Positions 62,133 to 64,000 of a stretch of DNA of 64,000 bases are shown here, piece by piece. Source of the stretch: an uncultured Lachnospiraceae bacterium (lineage in GTDB: Bacteria > Bacillota > Clostridia > Lachnospirales > Lachnospiraceae). Position 1 is the first letter of the stretch. Each line of letters opens with the position of its first letter. The stretch lies in assembly GCA_947623185.1 (NCBI GenBank), contig CANQGL010000001.1:1-64000 (forward strand), in the 5' to 3' direction. The notes below the pieces were generated by a model. The model did not search any database. It was not told the origin of the DNA and saw only the letters and a list, made by a program, of their open reading frames with translations. Position numbers and translations under genes: made by a program.

Positions 62133-63872
62133 ATGTTGCCGAATTCGGATAAAAAGCCGCTTGCGGTTGGGACGGAAGACTTTGCAGAGATGCGAAGATC
62201 CGGATGTTACTATGTCGATAAGACAAGACTGATCGTCAATTTACTGCTCAGTCCGGCGAAAGCGACTCTTTTTACCCGGCCGCGACGGTTCGGGAAGACG
62301 CTGAATATGAGCATGCTGAAAAGTTTTTTTGAGATTGGCGGAGATCCGGCGCTTTTTGATGGACTGGCAGTCTCGCGGGAGACAGGGCTGTGTGAAAAAT
62401 ATATGGGGAAATTCCCTGTGATTTCCATATCTCTTAAGGATGTCGCGGGCGGTCCTGGCCAGCCGGGATTCCTGCTAGCCAGGAATTTGCTGTGCGATAT
62501 CATAGGAGAAACGGTATCGCAGTTCCGTTTTTTGCTTGACAGTGATCGGTTAAATGCAGATGAAAAGGAAAAATATCGGAACCTGACTCGCGTAGATGGA
62601 GGCTCCGGGGGTCAGTACTCGATGACGGACGCCGTGCTGTCTGGCAGTTTGCGGACACTGTCCGTCCTGCTTGAGAAACATTATGGAAAAAAGGTTGTCC
62701 TCCTCATTGACGAATATGATGTGCCGCTGCAGAAGGCGTTTTACGGTGGATATTATGATGAGATGGTGCGGCTGATTCGAGGCATGTTCAGCCAGGCGCT
62801 GAAGACAAATCCAAGCCTGCAGTTTGCGGTGCTGACCGGCTGCCTGCGGATATCGAAAGAGAGTATCTTTACAGGAATGAACAATCTTCGTGTAATGACG
62901 GTTGCGCATGAAGAATTCTCAGGATGCTTCGGATTTACAGACCGGGAGGTGCGGGAACTTCTGGAGTATTATGAACTGGCTGACTGCTATGGGACGGTAA
63001 GGGAGTGGTACGACGGGTATCGGTTTGGCAGTGCGGAAGTGTATTGCCCATGGGATGTGGTCAATTATGTGAGCCGCCTTCTAATGAATCCAAAGGCGCG
63101 GCCGGAGAATTTCTGGGCGAATTCCAGCGGCAATGATGCAGTGAGAGAATTTGTGCAGCGGCTGGATACCGGCTCAACCCGGAAGGAATTGCAGCTGCTA
63201 GTGGAAGGCGGTACGGTCCGCCGGGAGATTCGGCTGGAACTCACATATCGTGATATGTATAGTTCTGTCGAGAATCTTTGGAGCCTGTTGTATATGACCG
63301 GTTATCTGACCGGAGGCCCGGCGGGGGATGATGGGATTGGCATATCCCTTTATGATCTCTTTGTTCCCAACACGGAAATTCGCGGGATTTTTATGAGCCA
63401 GATTATGGAACTGTTTCGGGAGGAGACGAAGAAAGACGGCGAATCGCTGGAAAGACTCTGCAGAGCACTGGCGGACGGAGATGCTGCCGGAGTGGAGAAA
63501 TCGTTTGACTTCTATCTTCGGAGGGTAATCAGCGTTCGCGATACGTCAGCGCGTAATGATCGGAAGGAGAACTTCTATCACGGAATACTGCTTGGCGTTT
63601 TGTCTTATAAAGCGTCATGGATCGTGTCCAGTAACCGTGAGACAGGGGACGGTTATGGTGACATCCTGGTGGAAGCGGAGGACGGAAGCATCGGAATCGT
63701 GATCGAGGTAAAATACGCTCAAGACGGTAATTTGGATAGAGGCGTGGAATTGGCGCTTCAGCAGATTGAAACACGCCGCTATGACGAAAAGTTGCGTGAC
63801 GACGGAATTGAAAAGCTGCTGAAATACGGCATCGCCTGCTATAAGAAGCGGTGCAGGGTGGCGTTGGGATAA
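62133..63872 (+). CDS. AAA-ATPase-like protein with PD-(D/E)XK nuclease domain
   Basis: 579 residues from ATG 62133 (GGAGGTG upstream). The N-terminal AAA-ATPase_like domain (PF09820 type) starts KKPLAVGTEDFAEMRRSGCYYVDKT and has the Walker-A-like TRPRRFGKTLNMSM near residue 50 and Walker-B-like VVLLIDEYDVPLQKAF near residue 190. The C-terminal PDDEXK_9 nuclease core includes ENFYHGILLGVL, GYGDILVE and GIVIEVKYA. Very common and expanded in gut Clostridia and Bacteroides; the role is unknown, possibly defence or mobile-element related. Confidence 0.88.
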   Translation: MLPNSDKKPLAVGTEDFAEMRRSGCYYVDKTRLIVNLLLSPAKATLFTRPRRFGKTLNMSMLKSFFEIGGDPALFDGLAVSRETGLCEKYMGKFPVISISLKDVAGGPGQPGFLLARNLLCDIIGETVSQFRFLLDSDRLNADEKEKYRNLTRVDGGSGGQYSMTDAVLSGSLRTLSVLLEKHYGKKVVLLIDEYDVPLQKAFYGGYYDEMVRLIRGMFSQALKTNPSLQFAVLTGCLRISKESIFTGMNNLRVMTVAHEEFSGCFGFTDREVRELLEYYELADCYGTVREWYDGYRFGSAEVYCPWDVVNYVSRLLMNPKARPENFWANSSGNDAVREFVQRLDTGSTRKELQLLVEGGTVRREIRLELTYRDMYSSVENLWSLLYMTGYLTGGPAGDDGIGISLYDLFVPNTEIRGIFMSQIMELFREETKKDGESLERLCRALADGDAAGVEKSFDFYLRRVISVRDTSARNDRKENFYHGILLGVLSYKASWIVSSNRETGDGYGDILVEAEDGSIGIVIEVKYAQDGNLDRGVELALQQIETRRYDEKLRDDGIEKLLKYGIACYKKRCRVALG

Positions 63873-64000
63873 GATGGATTTGACTATTGATAGACTCTGA
63901 CGGGACGATAACATTCAACGGATAGGAGGTAACGCTGTTCTGAGCATGTGCCTGTGTGGACCGGCCCATCCGCTCATTCCGCAAAGAACATTCCGCAATA

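Overview
The window comes from a Gram-positive Clostridia genome, most likely Lachnospiraceae. The order rpsD-rpoA-rplQ, then ecfA1-ecfA2-ecfT-truA, then rplM-rpsI is the classic end of the ribosomal protein superoperon in that group. Shine-Dalgarno sites are strong, promoters are of the TTGACA-17-TATAAT kind, and the surface proteins carry choline-binding-type repeats. The only mobile elements recognised are an intact IS110-family element and a decayed IS256-family transposase.

Layout. (1) 1-12345: conserved, GC-rich core: rpsD, rpoA, rplQ, two secreted choline-binding-repeat proteins, an energy-coupling-factor transport module, truA, a 5-oxoprolinase operon (pxpA and a pxpB-pxpC fusion), rplM, rpsI. 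(2) 12346-18600: an accessory patch of lower GC holding remnants of AAA-type and AlbA-type ATPase genes, one intact AAA/DUF4143 ATPase, a Phd/YoeB-type toxin-antitoxin pair and small hypothetical genes. (3) 18567-61442: a very large cell-surface polysaccharide (capsule/EPS) locus. It starts with a consensus promoter and a LoaP-type antiterminator whose own gene ends in an intrinsic terminator. Then come a chain-length protein, Wzy, a priming transferase, a WecG-type transferase, an FKP-like kinase/pyrophosphorylase, a KpsF-like isomerase, HAD phosphatases, a CDP-polyol module (Rpe-, TarI- and TarJ-like enzymes and a TagB/F-like transferase), several glycosyltransferases, a second Wzy, an IS110 element, a tight six-gene cassette of unknown product, a glycyl radical enzyme with its activase and a flippase, a decayed IS256 transposase, a second flippase, two acyltransferases, a second priming transferase, more GT2 enzymes and a B12-type radical SAM protein. 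A terminator at 61407-61442 closes it. (4) 61443-64000: a Rpn-like gene fragment and a complete AAA-ATPase/PD-(D/E)XK protein.

How it works together (inference). The priming transferases start a lipid-linked repeat unit, the GT2/GT4/WecG enzymes extend it, and the TagB/F-like enzyme may add a polyol phosphate from a CDP-polyol made by the TarI/TarJ/Rpe-like set. Wzx flips it, Wzy polymerises it, and the Wzz-like protein sets chain length. Two copies each of Wzy, Wzx and priming transferase, together with sharp GC changes near 23.9, 49 and 52.9 kb, suggest a composite locus built by several transfers.

Most interesting points: a glycyl radical enzyme and its activase flank a flippase inside the capsule locus; an acyltransferase is interrupted at an 11-G tract exactly where phase variation would act, and a second acyltransferase is broken at a shorter G tract; nested stems and a promoter upstream of the IS110 transposase look like a bridge RNA; and a six-gene cassette contains a fusion of a membrane flippase-like domain to an aminoglycoside-phosphotransferase-like kinase.
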